Assembly: GCA_016717855.1 (NCBI GenBank) | Contig: JADKEV010000003.1 | Coordinates: forward strand, 186,001-250,000 | Direction: 5' to 3' | Origin: Betaproteobacteria bacterium | GTDB lineage: Bacteria > Pseudomonadota > Gammaproteobacteria > Burkholderiales > Casimicrobiaceae | DNA: 64,000 nucleotides | Made by a program: the position numbers and the translations under genes | In this document: one piece after another, positions 8,651-18,562 of the stretch | How positions within the stretch are numbered: the stretch's first letter is position 1 | How the letters are laid out: each line of letters starts with the position of its first letter | Notes under the pieces: generated by a model | Seen by the model: the letters and a program-made list of their open reading frames with translations, nothing else | The model's database searches: none | What the model was told of the DNA's origin: nothing

Positions 8651-8680
8651 TTTGCCGCCCCTCGCCGCTTTCGGACACTG

Positions 8681-10474
<1,794 letters not shown>

Positions 10475-10508
10475 GCGGCAAGCGGGTCCCCGATGGAACC
10501 CGTGCCGC
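10475..10508 (+). terminator. Hairpin directly after the lepA stop codon
   Basis: GCGGCA (10475-10480) pairs with TGCCGC (10503-10508), with an inner CGGGT/ACCCG stem. No T-run follows. It could be a 3'-end stabiliser or a partial terminator between lepA and lepB. Confidence 0.35.
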
Positions 10509-10608
10509 GCGATCGGCGCTTGGTCGCATCGATAGTCACGGCCCGGGGGATTTGCTCTAGAGTACCGGATGGCCCGCATGGCCCCCGCGCAACGATCAAG
10601 GAAACGAA

Positions 10609-11442
10609 ATGCCGAACTGGATGACGAACTTTGCCCTGATACTGTTTATCCTGCTGGTGTTCACCGGACTGGTGACCCTCGCGGACAAGCTGTTATTCAG
10701 CAAGAGGCGCGCGGAGGGCGAGGCCGAGCCGTGGTGGATCGAGTATCCGAAGAGCTTCTTCCCGGTCATCCTGATCGTGTTCATGCTGCGTTCGTTCCTG
10801 GTCGAGCCGTTCAAGATCCCGTCGTCGTCGATGCGCCCGACGCTGGAGGTCGGCGATTTCATCCTGGTCAACAAGTTCACGTATGGGATCCGGCTGCCGA
10901 TCATCGAGAAGAAGATCGTCGAGATCAACCAGCCCCAGCGCGGCGACGTGCTGGTGTTCCGCTACCCGCAGGACCCGACGCTCGATTACATCAAGCGCGT
11001 CGTCGGCACCCCCGGCGACGAGGTGACGTACAAGGACAAGAAGCTGACCATCAACGGGCAGTCCGCCCCGCAGAAAGCCGACGGCACGTACAGCTACGTC
11101 GAAGGAACGCTGGCGTTCGTGACCACGCAGCGCTTCGTCGAGACGTTCGGCGACAAGCCGCACACGGTTGCCAACCTGCCCGATGCGCCGCCGGTCAGCG
11201 TGGGCCGCGTCCGGGCGTTTCCAGGACGCGAAAACTGCGTATACAATGAGTCCGGATTCACGTGCAAGGTGCCGGCCGGGCAGTACTTCATGATGGGCGA
11301 CAACCGGGACAACAGCGAAGACAGCCGCTACTGGGGCTTCGTGCCCGACGACCATATCCGCGGCAAGGCATTCTTCGTCTGGTGGAACTGGGACGATGTG
11401 TCCAGCTTCGCCTTCAAGCGGATCGGCAGCGGCATACGCTGA
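10609..11442 (+). CDS. lepB: Signal peptidase I
   Basis: Type I signal peptidase, 277 aa, cleaving signal peptides of exported proteins at the periplasmic face of the inner membrane. Two N-terminal membrane segments (about residues 6-24 and 48-64) precede box B with the nucleophile Ser74 in SSSMRPT. The general base is Lys129 in YIKRVVG, and the box E sequence GDNRDNSEDSRYWG lies near residue 228. It has a medium-sized insertion between boxes D and E with two cysteines (ENCVYNESGFTC), as in many proteobacterial enzymes. It is followed after 23 nt by a DUF4845 gene. Confidence 0.95.
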   Translation: MPNWMTNFALILFILLVFTGLVTLADKLLFSKRRAEGEAEPWWIEYPKSFFPVILIVFMLRSFLVEPFKIPSSSMRPTLEVGDFILVNKFTYGIRLPIIEKKIVEINQPQRGDVLVFRYPQDPTLDYIKRVVGTPGDEVTYKDKKLTINGQSAPQKADGTYSYVEGTLAFVTTQRFVETFGDKPHTVANLPDAPPVSVGRVRAFPGRENCVYNESGFTCKVPAGQYFMMGDNRDNSEDSRYWGFVPDDHIRGKAFFVWWNWDDVSSFAFKRIGSGIR

Positions 11443-11465
11443 ACGGCGTGTCACAGGGAACATTC

Positions 11466-11816
11466 ATGCAAAAGCAACGCGGCGTCACACTCATCGGCTT
11501 CATTCTCATGGCGATCGTCATCGCCGCGCTGGGCATCCTCGCCTTCCGCGCGATACCGATCTACAACGAGTACTTCACGGTCAAGAAGATCATCAAGAGC
11601 ATCAACACCGAGTCGACCGAGGCGACGCCGGCCGACATCCGCAAGCAGTTCGACCTGAAGGCATCCGCCGACTACGTGTCCGACATCAAGTCCCGCGATC
11701 TCGACATCACCAAGGAGAACGGCAGGGTGGTCGTGTCCGTGACGTACTCGAAGACCGTCCCCATCGCCGGCAACGTCAGCCTGTTGTTCGATTTCGAAAC
11801 ATCGAACCGGAAGTGA
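11466..11816 (+). CDS. DUF4845 domain membrane protein
   Basis: Small protein, 116 aa, with one N-terminal membrane segment (residues about 8-27, GVTLIGFILMAIVIAALGILAFR) that resembles a pilin-like start, then a soluble domain (AIPIYNEYFTVKKIIKSI). It matches the DUF4845 family, which sits between lepB and rnc in many beta- and gammaproteobacteria; its function is unknown to me. The ATG at 11466 is chosen because the membrane segment begins directly after it. Its stop overlaps the rnc start (GTGA), so the two are translationally coupled. A role near protein export or the membrane is only contextual. Confidence 0.8.
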   Translation: MQKQRGVTLIGFILMAIVIAALGILAFRAIPIYNEYFTVKKIIKSINTESTEATPADIRKQFDLKASADYVSDIKSRDLDITKENGRVVVSVTYSKTVPIAGNVSLLFDFETSNRK

Positions 11817-12475
11817 CCGATCTCGAGCAACGGCTTGGCTACGCCTTTCGCGATCCGGCGCTGCTGTCGCGGGCGCTCACCCACCGCAGCCACGGCGCGG
11901 AACACAACGAACGCCTGGAATTCGTCGGTGACGCCGTCCTGAACTGCGTCGTCGCGGCGGCGCTGTTCCGCCGGTTCCCGCAACTCCCCGAAGGCGACCT
12001 CTCGCGCATCCGCGCCAATCTGGTCAATCGCGACTGCCTGTTGCAGCGTGCGCAGGATCTGGGGATGGCGGGACTGGTGCGCCTGGGCGAAGGCGAGCTC
12101 CGGAGCGGCGGCGCGTCGCGCCCGTCGATCCTCTCGGACGCGACCGAAGCGGTGTTCGGCGCGGTCTTCCTGGACGGCGGCTTCGAGTCCGCGCGCGTGG
12201 TCATCGAGCAATGCTATGCCGAAGCCATCCAGGCCGTCGACCCCGGCGTCTCGGGCAAGGACCCGAAGACGCGGCTGCAGGAGTGGCTGCAGGCCAAGGG
12301 CATGCCGGTGCCCGAATACGGGATCACCGCCGTCGACGGCGAAGCGCACAAGCAGTCGTTCACGGTGAGCTGCCGGATCAAGGCGCTGGGCCGCGAGACC
12401 ACCGGCCACGGCGCGAGCCGCCGGATCGCCGAGCAGGAAGCCGCGCGCGCCGCACTCGCGGAACTCGTGCCGTGA
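11813..12475 (+). CDS. rnc: Ribonuclease III
   Basis: Double-strand-specific endoribonuclease, 220 aa, processing rRNA precursors and some mRNAs. The RNase III signature NERLEFVGDAVL is at residues 32-43, with the second acidic cluster DATEAVFGAVFLDGG near 110. A C-terminal double-stranded RNA-binding domain starts near residue 150 (KDPKTRLQEWLQ) and contains GHGASRRIAEQEAA. The GTG start at 11813 overlaps the preceding stop by 4 nt (GTGA) and gives the standard short N-terminus TDLEQRLGYAF. It overlaps era in the same way, as in the classical rnc-era-recO operon. Confidence 0.96.
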   Translation: MTDLEQRLGYAFRDPALLSRALTHRSHGAEHNERLEFVGDAVLNCVVAAALFRRFPQLPEGDLSRIRANLVNRDCLLQRAQDLGMAGLVRLGEGELRSGGASRPSILSDATEAVFGAVFLDGGFESARVVIEQCYAEAIQAVDPGVSGKDPKTRLQEWLQAKGMPVPEYGITAVDGEAHKQSFTVSCRIKALGRETTGHGASRRIAEQEAARAALAELVP

Positions 12476-13365
12476 GCAAGCCCGTGCCCTACCGCGCGGG
12501 AACGATCGCGATCGTCGGCCGCCCGAATGTCGGCAAGTCCACGCTGCTCAATCACCTGGTGGGCCAGAAGATCAGCATCACCTCGCGCAAGCCGCAGACC
12601 ACGCGGCAGCGCATCCTGGGCATCAAAACGGAAGCGGATGCGCAGTACATCTTTGTCGACACCCCCGGCTTCCAGACCCGCCACGCCTCGGCGCTGACCA
12701 AGCTGATGAACCAGAGCGTGACGGTCGCGGTGTCCGACGTCGACGCGATTGTCCATGTCATCGAAGCCGGCCATTGGGACGCGGGCGACGAGCTGGTCGC
12801 CAAGCTGCTCTCGGGCAAGATCCCGGTCGTGCTGGCGCTGAACAAGATCGACCATGTCAAGGACAAGGCGAAGGTCGGCGCGCTGATCCAGGAACGCGCG
12901 GCGCAGTTTCCCTATGCGGCGATGGTCCCGATCTCAGCGCAGAAGGGCATACAGTTGAAAGCGCTGCTGGGCGAATTGCGCAAGCTGCTGCCCGAGCAGC
13001 CGGCGATCTACGGCGAGGACGAGCTGACGGACCGCAGCGAGCGCTTCATGGCCGCGGAGTTCATCCGCGAGAAACTGTTCCGGCTGCTCGGCGAAGAGCT
13101 GCCCTACGCGGTCAGCGTCGTCATCGAGAAATTCGAGCAGGAAGGCCGGCTGCGCCGGATCTTCGCCGCGGTGATCGTCGACAAGCCCAACCAGAAGGGC
13201 ATCGTGCTGGGCGAGGGCGGCGAGAAGATGAAGCGCATCGCGACCGAAGCGCGGCTGGACCTGGAGAAGCTCTACGGCGGCAAGGTCTATCTCGAAGTGT
13301 TCGTGAAAGTCAAGAGCGGGTGGGCCGATGACGAGCGCGTGCTCCGCTCGCTGGGCTACGAGTAG
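12472..13365 (+). CDS. era: GTPase Era
   Basis: Essential GTPase for 16S rRNA maturation and 30S assembly, 297 aa. G1 is GRPNVGKST (16-24), G2 is TTRQ, G3 is DTPGF and G4 is NKID. A C-terminal KH domain includes the GEGGEKMKRIATEAR motif. The GTG start at 12472 overlaps the rnc stop by 4 nt. recO begins 3 nt after the stop, giving the conserved rnc-era-recO order and probable translational coupling. Confidence 0.97.
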   Translation: MSKPVPYRAGTIAIVGRPNVGKSTLLNHLVGQKISITSRKPQTTRQRILGIKTEADAQYIFVDTPGFQTRHASALTKLMNQSVTVAVSDVDAIVHVIEAGHWDAGDELVAKLLSGKIPVVLALNKIDHVKDKAKVGALIQERAAQFPYAAMVPISAQKGIQLKALLGELRKLLPEQPAIYGEDELTDRSERFMAAEFIREKLFRLLGEELPYAVSVVIEKFEQEGRLRRIFAAVIVDKPNQKGIVLGEGGEKMKRIATEARLDLEKLYGGKVYLEVFVKVKSGWADDERVLRSLGYE

Positions 13366-13368
13366 CCC

Positions 13369-14112
13369 ATGGCCGTCTCGACGCGCGTGGCCGACCGGCC
13401 GGGCTTCATCCTCCACAGCTACCCGTACAGCGAGACCAGTCTGCTGGTCGAGGCGTTCACGCGCGAGCATGGCCGGATGCCGCTGATCGCCAAGGGTGCG
13501 AAGCGTCCGCAATCGGCGTGGCGCGGCGTGCTGCTCGCCTTCCAGCCGCTGCTGCTGTCCTGGTCGGGCAGGGGCGACGTCAAGACGCTGACCGGCGCCG
13601 AGTGGCAGGGCGGCCTGCCGATGTTGGGCGGCCGCGCGCTGGCCTGCGGCTTCTACCTGAACGAGTTGCTGCTCAAGCTGCTGGCCCGCGAAGATGCGCA
13701 CCCCGGATTGTTCGACACCTACCGGGCGGCGCTCGACGGCCTCGCCGGGGCGGCCGACCAGGCGGCATGCCTGCGGCGCTTCGAGCTGCGGCTGTTGAGC
13801 GAACTGGGTTACGGCCTGTCGCTCACCCACGAAGCGGAGTCGGCGCAGCCGCTCGATCCGGGCTCGCGCTACCACTACGTGTTCGAGCGCGGGCCGATGC
13901 CGTATTCCGTCCATGGCGACGTCGCGCGCTATCCCGAGGTCAGCGGACAGACGCTGCTGGCGATGGCCCACGAAGAATTTGCCAACGCGGCGGTCAAGGC
14001 GGAAGCCAAGGCGCTGTTTCGTGCGCTGATCAACCGGATGCTCGACCGCCAGGTGCTGCACAGCCGCCAGTTGCTGCGCGACCTGCAGGCGTTCGACGAG
14101 CCCTCACTCTGA
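13369..14112 (+). CDS. recO: DNA repair protein RecO
   Basis: Recombination mediator RecO, 247 aa, which helps load RecA on single-stranded DNA in the RecFOR pathway. An N-terminal OB-fold (GFILHSYPYSETSLLVEAFTREHGR and the KGAKRPQS segment) is followed by a helical domain (LRRFELRLLSELGYGLSL). The usual zinc-finger cysteines are not evident, as is common in betaproteobacterial RecO. It follows era by 3 nt and precedes pdxJ by 22 nt. Confidence 0.93.
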   Translation: MAVSTRVADRPGFILHSYPYSETSLLVEAFTREHGRMPLIAKGAKRPQSAWRGVLLAFQPLLLSWSGRGDVKTLTGAEWQGGLPMLGGRALACGFYLNELLLKLLAREDAHPGLFDTYRAALDGLAGAADQAACLRRFELRLLSELGYGLSLTHEAESAQPLDPGSRYHYVFERGPMPYSVHGDVARYPEVSGQTLLAMAHEEFANAAVKAEAKALFRALINRMLDRQVLHSRQLLRDLQAFDEPSL

Positions 14113-14134
14113 ACCACCTGGCGAGCCCGACATC

Positions 14135-14686
14135 ATGACCGTTCTCAGCGTCAATCTGAACAAGATCGCATTGCTGCGCAACCAGCGCGACCTGAACCTG
14201 CCCGACGTCTTGCGGTTCGGCAAGATCTGCCTCGATGCGGGCGCGCACGGCCTGACCGTGCATCCCCGTCCCGATCAGCGGCACGCCAAGCCGCGCGACG
14301 CGTTCGAACTCGCGGACCTGATCCGCGCGGAGAGCGTGGCGCGTCCCGGGCTCGAGCTGGACATTCCGCAGATAGAGCGCGTCCCGGCGACCGGCGCCGA
14401 CCGGATCGAGCTCTACACCGAGCCGTACGCGAAGGCGTGGGGGACCGCCAACCTCGACGCGATGACGCAGCTCTATGCGCAGGCGGCGCGCCGCGCGCAG
14501 GCGCTGGGGCTGGGCGTCAACGCCGGCCATGACCTGAACCTGCACAACCTCGGCCATCTCTGCCGCCATGTGCCCGGGATACTCGAAGTCTCGATCGGCC
14601 ATGCGCTCACCGCCGAGGCGCTGGAGATGGGGATGAGCGCGACCGTCGCCGCATACGTGAAAGTGCTGAACGAGGCGCCGGGATGA
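14135..14686 (+). CDS. pdxJ: Pyridoxine 5'-phosphate synthase, internally deleted
   Basis: PdxJ condenses 1-deoxyxylulose 5-phosphate with 3-amino-2-oxopropyl phosphate to make pyridoxine 5'-phosphate. The N-terminal part (SVNLNKIALLRNQRDLNLPD, HGLTVHPRPDQRH) and C-terminal part (GADRIELYTEPYA, LGVNAGHDLNLHNL, SIGHALTAEAL) are clear. The protein is only 183 aa against about 240-250 for the family. Near residue 76 (DNA about 14360-14366) the sequence jumps from the strand that normally reads NIEGNP to PQIERVPATGADR, losing about 60-65 residues. That removes the catalytic Glu (Glu72 in E. coli) and the Thr102 region. The reading frame is kept. The enzyme would be inactive unless this is an assembly collapse. 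It overlaps acpS by 4 nt. Confidence 0.8.
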   Translation: MTVLSVNLNKIALLRNQRDLNLPDVLRFGKICLDAGAHGLTVHPRPDQRHAKPRDAFELADLIRAESVARPGLELDIPQIERVPATGADRIELYTEPYAKAWGTANLDAMTQLYAQAARRAQALGLGVNAGHDLNLHNLGHLCRHVPGILEVSIGHALTAEALEMGMSATVAAYVKVLNEAPG

Positions 14687-15084
14687 TCGCCGGCATCGGC
14701 ACCGACCTGATCACGGTCGAGCGCATGGCGCGGATCTGGCAGCGCCACGGCGAACGCCTGTGCGCGCACATCCTGAGCCCGGAGGAGCGCCACGAGTTCG
14801 CCGATGTCAAGGACCCGGCGCGCTGGCTCGCCAAGCGCTGGGCCGCGAAAGAGGCGTTCTCCAAGGCGGCGGGAACGGGGATGCGCGCGCCGCTCAAGTG
14901 GGCCGGCATTTCCATCGTGCACGATGCGCTGGGCCGTCCGGGCCTCGCGTTCGCGCCGTTCATCCAGGCGTGGCTGCACCGGCGCGGCATCGACCAGTGC
15001 CACTTGTCGATCAGCGACGAGCGCGAGATCGCCTGCGCCTTCGTCGTGCTGGAGTGCGAAGAGAGCAAGAATGTCGCAGCCTGA
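14683..15084 (+). CDS. acpS: Holo-[acyl-carrier-protein] synthase
   Basis: AcpS, 133 aa, transfers 4'-phosphopantetheine from CoA to the acyl carrier protein. It has the magnesium-binding Asp at position 8 (GIGTDLITVERM) and the catalytic Glu in KRWAAKEAFSKAAGTG near residue 58. The C-terminal strand SISDEREIACAFVV is typical. It starts inside the pdxJ stop (ATGA), the familiar pdxJ-acpS coupling. nagZ starts within its last codons. Confidence 0.95.
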   Translation: MIAGIGTDLITVERMARIWQRHGERLCAHILSPEERHEFADVKDPARWLAKRWAAKEAFSKAAGTGMRAPLKWAGISIVHDALGRPGLAFAPFIQAWLHRRGIDQCHLSISDEREIACAFVVLECEESKNVAA

Positions 15085-16039
15085 AGCCATGCCGGCGGGC
15101 CCGGTGATCCTCGACCTGTCCGGCCCGCGGCTGGCGGACGAGGACCGCGCGCGGCTGCTGCATCCGCTGGTGGGCGGCGTGATCCACTTCGCGCGGCACT
15201 ACGAATCGCCGGCGCAGCTCCGCGCGCTGAACGCCGAGATTCGCGCGCTGCGCCCGGAACTGCTGATCGCCGTCGACCACGAGGGCGGCAGGGTGCAGCG
15301 CTTCCGCGACGGCTTCACCGCGATTCCGCCGATGCGCACGCTGGGCGAGCAGTGGGACGCCGATCCCGAGGGCGCGCTGGCCGAAGCGATCCGGCTCGGC
15401 CGCGTGATGGCCGACGAGCTGACCGGCCACGGCGTCGACTTCAGCTTCGCGCCGGTGCTCGACCTGGACCATGGCGGCAGCACGGTCATCGGCAATCGCG
15501 CGTTTCACCGCGATCCGGTGGCGGCGGCGCAACTGGCGGAGGCGCTGGTCGCCGGGATGCGCGGGCACGGGATGGCCAGCGTCGGCAAGCACTTCCCCGG
15601 GCATGGCTACGTGCGCGCCGACTCGCACCTCGAAGTGCCGGTCGACGAGCGCGCATTCGCGGCGATCGAGGCCGACGACCTGATTCCGTTCGCGCTGCTG
15701 ATCGAGGCCGGCCTCGACGCGGTGATGCCCGCGCACGTGATCTATCCGGCCGTCGACGCGCAGCCGGCGGGCTATTCGACGCGGTGGCTGCAGGACATCC
15801 TGCGCGGCCGGCTCGGCTTCGACGGGATGATCTTCAGCGACGACCTCGGCATGGCCGGCGCGCACGGGGCGGGGGACATGCTGGCGCGGGCGGATCTCGC
15901 GCTGGCAGCCGGTTGCGACATGGTGCTCGTGTGCAACGACCTGCCCGCCGCCGATGCGCTGCTCGCGCGCTGGCAGGTCGAGCCGGGTCCGGATCTGCAG
16001 CGGCGGGTGGCGCGGATGCGGGTGGGAGCGGCAGCATGA
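15071..16039 (+). CDS. nagZ: Beta-N-acetylhexosaminidase NagZ
   Basis: Family 3 glycoside hydrolase of peptidoglycan recycling, 322 aa, cytoplasmic. It removes N-acetylglucosamine from anhydro-muropeptides. The signature includes VDHEGGRVQRFR (about residue 60) and KHFPGHGYVRADSH (about 175), which carries the catalytic His loop. The nucleophile Asp is in MIFSDDLGMAGA (about 253). The ATG at 15071 is chosen because it begins the family N-terminus (PAGPVILDLSGPRL); it overlaps acpS by 14 nt. The following gene starts in its stop codon. Confidence 0.94.
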   Translation: MSQPEAMPAGPVILDLSGPRLADEDRARLLHPLVGGVIHFARHYESPAQLRALNAEIRALRPELLIAVDHEGGRVQRFRDGFTAIPPMRTLGEQWDADPEGALAEAIRLGRVMADELTGHGVDFSFAPVLDLDHGGSTVIGNRAFHRDPVAAAQLAEALVAGMRGHGMASVGKHFPGHGYVRADSHLEVPVDERAFAAIEADDLIPFALLIEAGLDAVMPAHVIYPAVDAQPAGYSTRWLQDILRGRLGFDGMIFSDDLGMAGAHGAGDMLARADLALAAGCDMVLVCNDLPAADALLARWQVEPGPDLQRRVARMRVGAAA

Positions 16040-16719
16040 GCCGCCACACATCGCCCCCCGGCGCCACCTACGACCCGGACTGCCGCGCCTGCCAGCGCCT
16101 GGCCACGTTCCTGGACAAGGTCAAGGCGGCGAACCCGGTGTACTTCTGCAAGCCGGTGCCGCCGTTCGGCGACGACCAGGCCTGGCTGCTGATCGTGGGC
16201 CTCGCGCCCGGGATGCATGGGGCCAATGCCTCGGGCCGGCCGTTCACCGGTGACTACGCCGGCATCCTGCTCTACCAGACGCTGTTCGACTTCGGCTGGG
16301 CGACGAGTCCGCAGTCGCTCTCGGCCACCGATGACCTGAAGCTGACCGGCGCGCGGCTGACCAATGCGGTCAAGTGCCTGCCGCCCGACAACAAGCCGAC
16401 GCCCGCCGAAGCGAAGAAATGCAACACCTTCCTCGCCAACGAGTTGCGCGCGCTGCCTGCCGGCGGCGCGGTGCTGGCGCTCGGGCGCATCGCGCACGAC
16501 GCGGTGTTGCGCGCGCTGGGCGAGCGCGCGGCGGCGCACGCGTTCGGGCACGGCGCGGCGCATCGCGTCGGCGCCGCGGCCAGTCCGCTGACGCTGTTCG
16601 ACAGCTACCACTGCAGCCGCTACAACACCAACACCCGGCGGCTGACGCCGGAAATGTTCCGGGACGTGTTCGAGAAGATCAAGAAGCACCACGATGGAAG
16701 CCGCAAGCAAGCCGGGTGA
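16036..16719 (+). CDS. Uracil-DNA glycosylase, family 5 (UdgB-like)
   Basis: Uracil-DNA glycosylase superfamily protein, 227 aa. Motif A reads GLAPGMHGANASGRPFTGD, close to the family 5 (UDGb) pattern and lacking the polar catalytic residue of families 1 and 4. The C-terminal motif is YHCSRYN, in place of the usual YHPSRQN. Cysteines at the N-terminus (DPDCRAC) and in the KCLPPDNKPTPAEAKKC segment are placed as iron-sulfur ligands in this family. It starts in the nagZ stop (ATGA) and overlaps uvrC by 26 nt, putting two DNA-repair genes in one transcript. Confidence 0.88.
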   Translation: MSRHTSPPGATYDPDCRACQRLATFLDKVKAANPVYFCKPVPPFGDDQAWLLIVGLAPGMHGANASGRPFTGDYAGILLYQTLFDFGWATSPQSLSATDDLKLTGARLTNAVKCLPPDNKPTPAEAKKCNTFLANELRALPAGGAVLALGRIAHDAVLRALGERAAAHAFGHGAAHRVGAAASPLTLFDSYHCSRYNTNTRRLTPEMFRDVFEKIKKHHDGSRKQAG

Positions 16720-18517
16720 GTTCGACGCCCGCGAGCTGCTGGCCAGCCTGCCCAACCGGCCGGGCGTGTACCGGATGCTCAATGGCGCCGGCGACACGCT
16801 CTACGTAGGCAAGGCGCGCGACCTGAAGAAGCGCGTCAGCTCGTACTTCCAGAAGCAGGGCCACGGCCCGCGCATCGCGCTGATGATCTCGCAGATCGCG
16901 AAGGTCGACACGACCGTCGTGCGCTCGGAAGGCGAAGCGCTGCTGCTCGAAAACAACCTGATCAAGACGCATCACCCGCGCTTCAACATCCTGTTCCGCG
17001 ACGACAAGTCGTACCCCTACATCTGCCTGTCGGGCGAGCAGTTCCCGCAGCTGCGCTTTCATCGCGGCAAGCTCGACCGCAGCCACCGCTACTTCGGCCC
17101 GTTCCCCAGCGCGTACGCGGTGCGCGACGGGATGGCGCAGCTGCAGAAGGTCTTCCAGCTGCGCACTTGCGAGAACAGCGTGTTCGCCAACCGCTCGCGG
17201 CCGTGCATGCTGTACCAGATCGAGCGCTGCAGCGCGCCGTGCGTGGGCCACATCACGCCCGAGGACTACGCGGCCGACGTCGAGCGCGCCGCGCTGTTCC
17301 TGCAGGGCAAGACGGACCTGCTGCTGACCGAGCTCAAGGACCAGATGACCGTGGCGGCCGACGCGCTGAAATTCGAGACGGCGGCGGCGCTGCGCGACCG
17401 GATTCACCGCCTGCAGAAATTGCAGTCCAAGCAGTTCGTCCAGAGCGCGTCGGAACGCGACATCGACGTCATTGCGGTGGTCGCGCGCGGCGGCCTGGTC
17501 GCGCTCAATCTGGTGATGATCCGCGGCGGCCTGCATGTCGGCGACAAGACGCTGTTCCCGCAGCACGCCGAGGCTGGCGACCTGCCCGCGGTGCTGGAGG
17601 CGTTCATACCCCAGCATTACCTGGAGCAGACCGTGCCGCCGCTGATCGTCGTCAGCCACGCGGTCGAGGGCGAGTTGCTGCAGGAGGCGCTCTCCGAGCA
17701 GGCGCAGCGCCGGATCGAGATCAATGCCAATCCGGCGGGCGAGCGCCGGGTGTGGCTGACCATGGCCATCCAGAACGCCGAACTGGCCATTTCGCAGCGG
17801 CTGGCGCAGAAGGCGACGCAGGAAGAACGGCTGGCCGCGCTGATCGAAGCGCTGGGCCTGCAGCCGGGCGCGCAGCGCTTCGAGTGCTTCGACATCAGCC
17901 ATACGATGGGCGAGCGCGCGGTCGCCAGCTGCGTGGTGTTCGACAAGCACAAGATGCAGACCGGCGAATACCGGCGCTTCAACGTCACGCCCGCGCAGGC
18001 CGGCGACGACTATGCCGCGATGCGCGAGGCGCTCACGCGCCGCTTCGCCCGCATCGTTGCCGGCGAGTCGCCGCTGCCCGACCTGCTGATCATCGACGGC
18101 GGCAAGGGCCAGGTCGGCATCGCCACCGCCGTGCTCGCCGAAGTGGGCCTGCCCGACCTGCCGCTGATCGGCGTGGCCAAGGGCGAGGAACGGAAGGTCG
18201 GGATGGAAGAGATCATCTTCCCCAACCGCGAGATGTCGCTGCGCCTGCCGCCCGACCATCCGGGCCTGCACCTGCTGCAGCAGATCCGCGACGAAGCGCA
18301 CCGGTTCGCGATCCAGGGGCACCGGGCGCGGCGCCAGAAGGCGCGCACCGCGTCGTCGCTGCAGGACATCGGCGGCATCGGCGCCAAGCGCCGGCAGGCC
18401 CTGCTGGCGCACTTCGGCGGCATGCGCGGCGTGCAGGCCGCCAGCGTCGACGACCTGACGCACGTGCCGGGAATCAGCCGCGCATTGGCCGAAACCATCT
18501 ACGCCGCGTTACACTAG
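16694..18517 (+). CDS. uvrC: Excinuclease ABC subunit C
   Basis: Nucleotide-excision-repair endonuclease, 607 aa, which cuts on both sides of UvrB-marked lesions. It has an N-terminal GIY-YIG nuclease (PNRPGVYRMLNGAGDTLYVGKARDLKKRV), a cysteine cluster (CSAPCVGHIT, about residue 178), a UVR motif (about 205-240), and an RNase H-like domain with FECFDISHTMGE and LLIIDGGKGQ. Tandem helix-hairpin-helix motifs close the protein (DIGGIGAKRRQALLAHFGG). The length is normal. The start overlaps the glycosylase gene by 26 nt. Confidence 0.97.
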   Translation: MEAASKPGEFDARELLASLPNRPGVYRMLNGAGDTLYVGKARDLKKRVSSYFQKQGHGPRIALMISQIAKVDTTVVRSEGEALLLENNLIKTHHPRFNILFRDDKSYPYICLSGEQFPQLRFHRGKLDRSHRYFGPFPSAYAVRDGMAQLQKVFQLRTCENSVFANRSRPCMLYQIERCSAPCVGHITPEDYAADVERAALFLQGKTDLLLTELKDQMTVAADALKFETAAALRDRIHRLQKLQSKQFVQSASERDIDVIAVVARGGLVALNLVMIRGGLHVGDKTLFPQHAEAGDLPAVLEAFIPQHYLEQTVPPLIVVSHAVEGELLQEALSEQAQRRIEINANPAGERRVWLTMAIQNAELAISQRLAQKATQEERLAALIEALGLQPGAQRFECFDISHTMGERAVASCVVFDKHKMQTGEYRRFNVTPAQAGDDYAAMREALTRRFARIVAGESPLPDLLIIDGGKGQVGIATAVLAEVGLPDLPLIGVAKGEERKVGMEEIIFPNREMSLRLPPDHPGLHLLQQIRDEAHRFAIQGHRARRQKARTASSLQDIGGIGAKRRQALLAHFGGMRGVQAASVDDLTHVPGISRALAETIYAALH

Positions 18518-18562
18518 CGCACCGCCGCCGATCCCGCGACCCGCCAAACCTCCGGTTCCACC

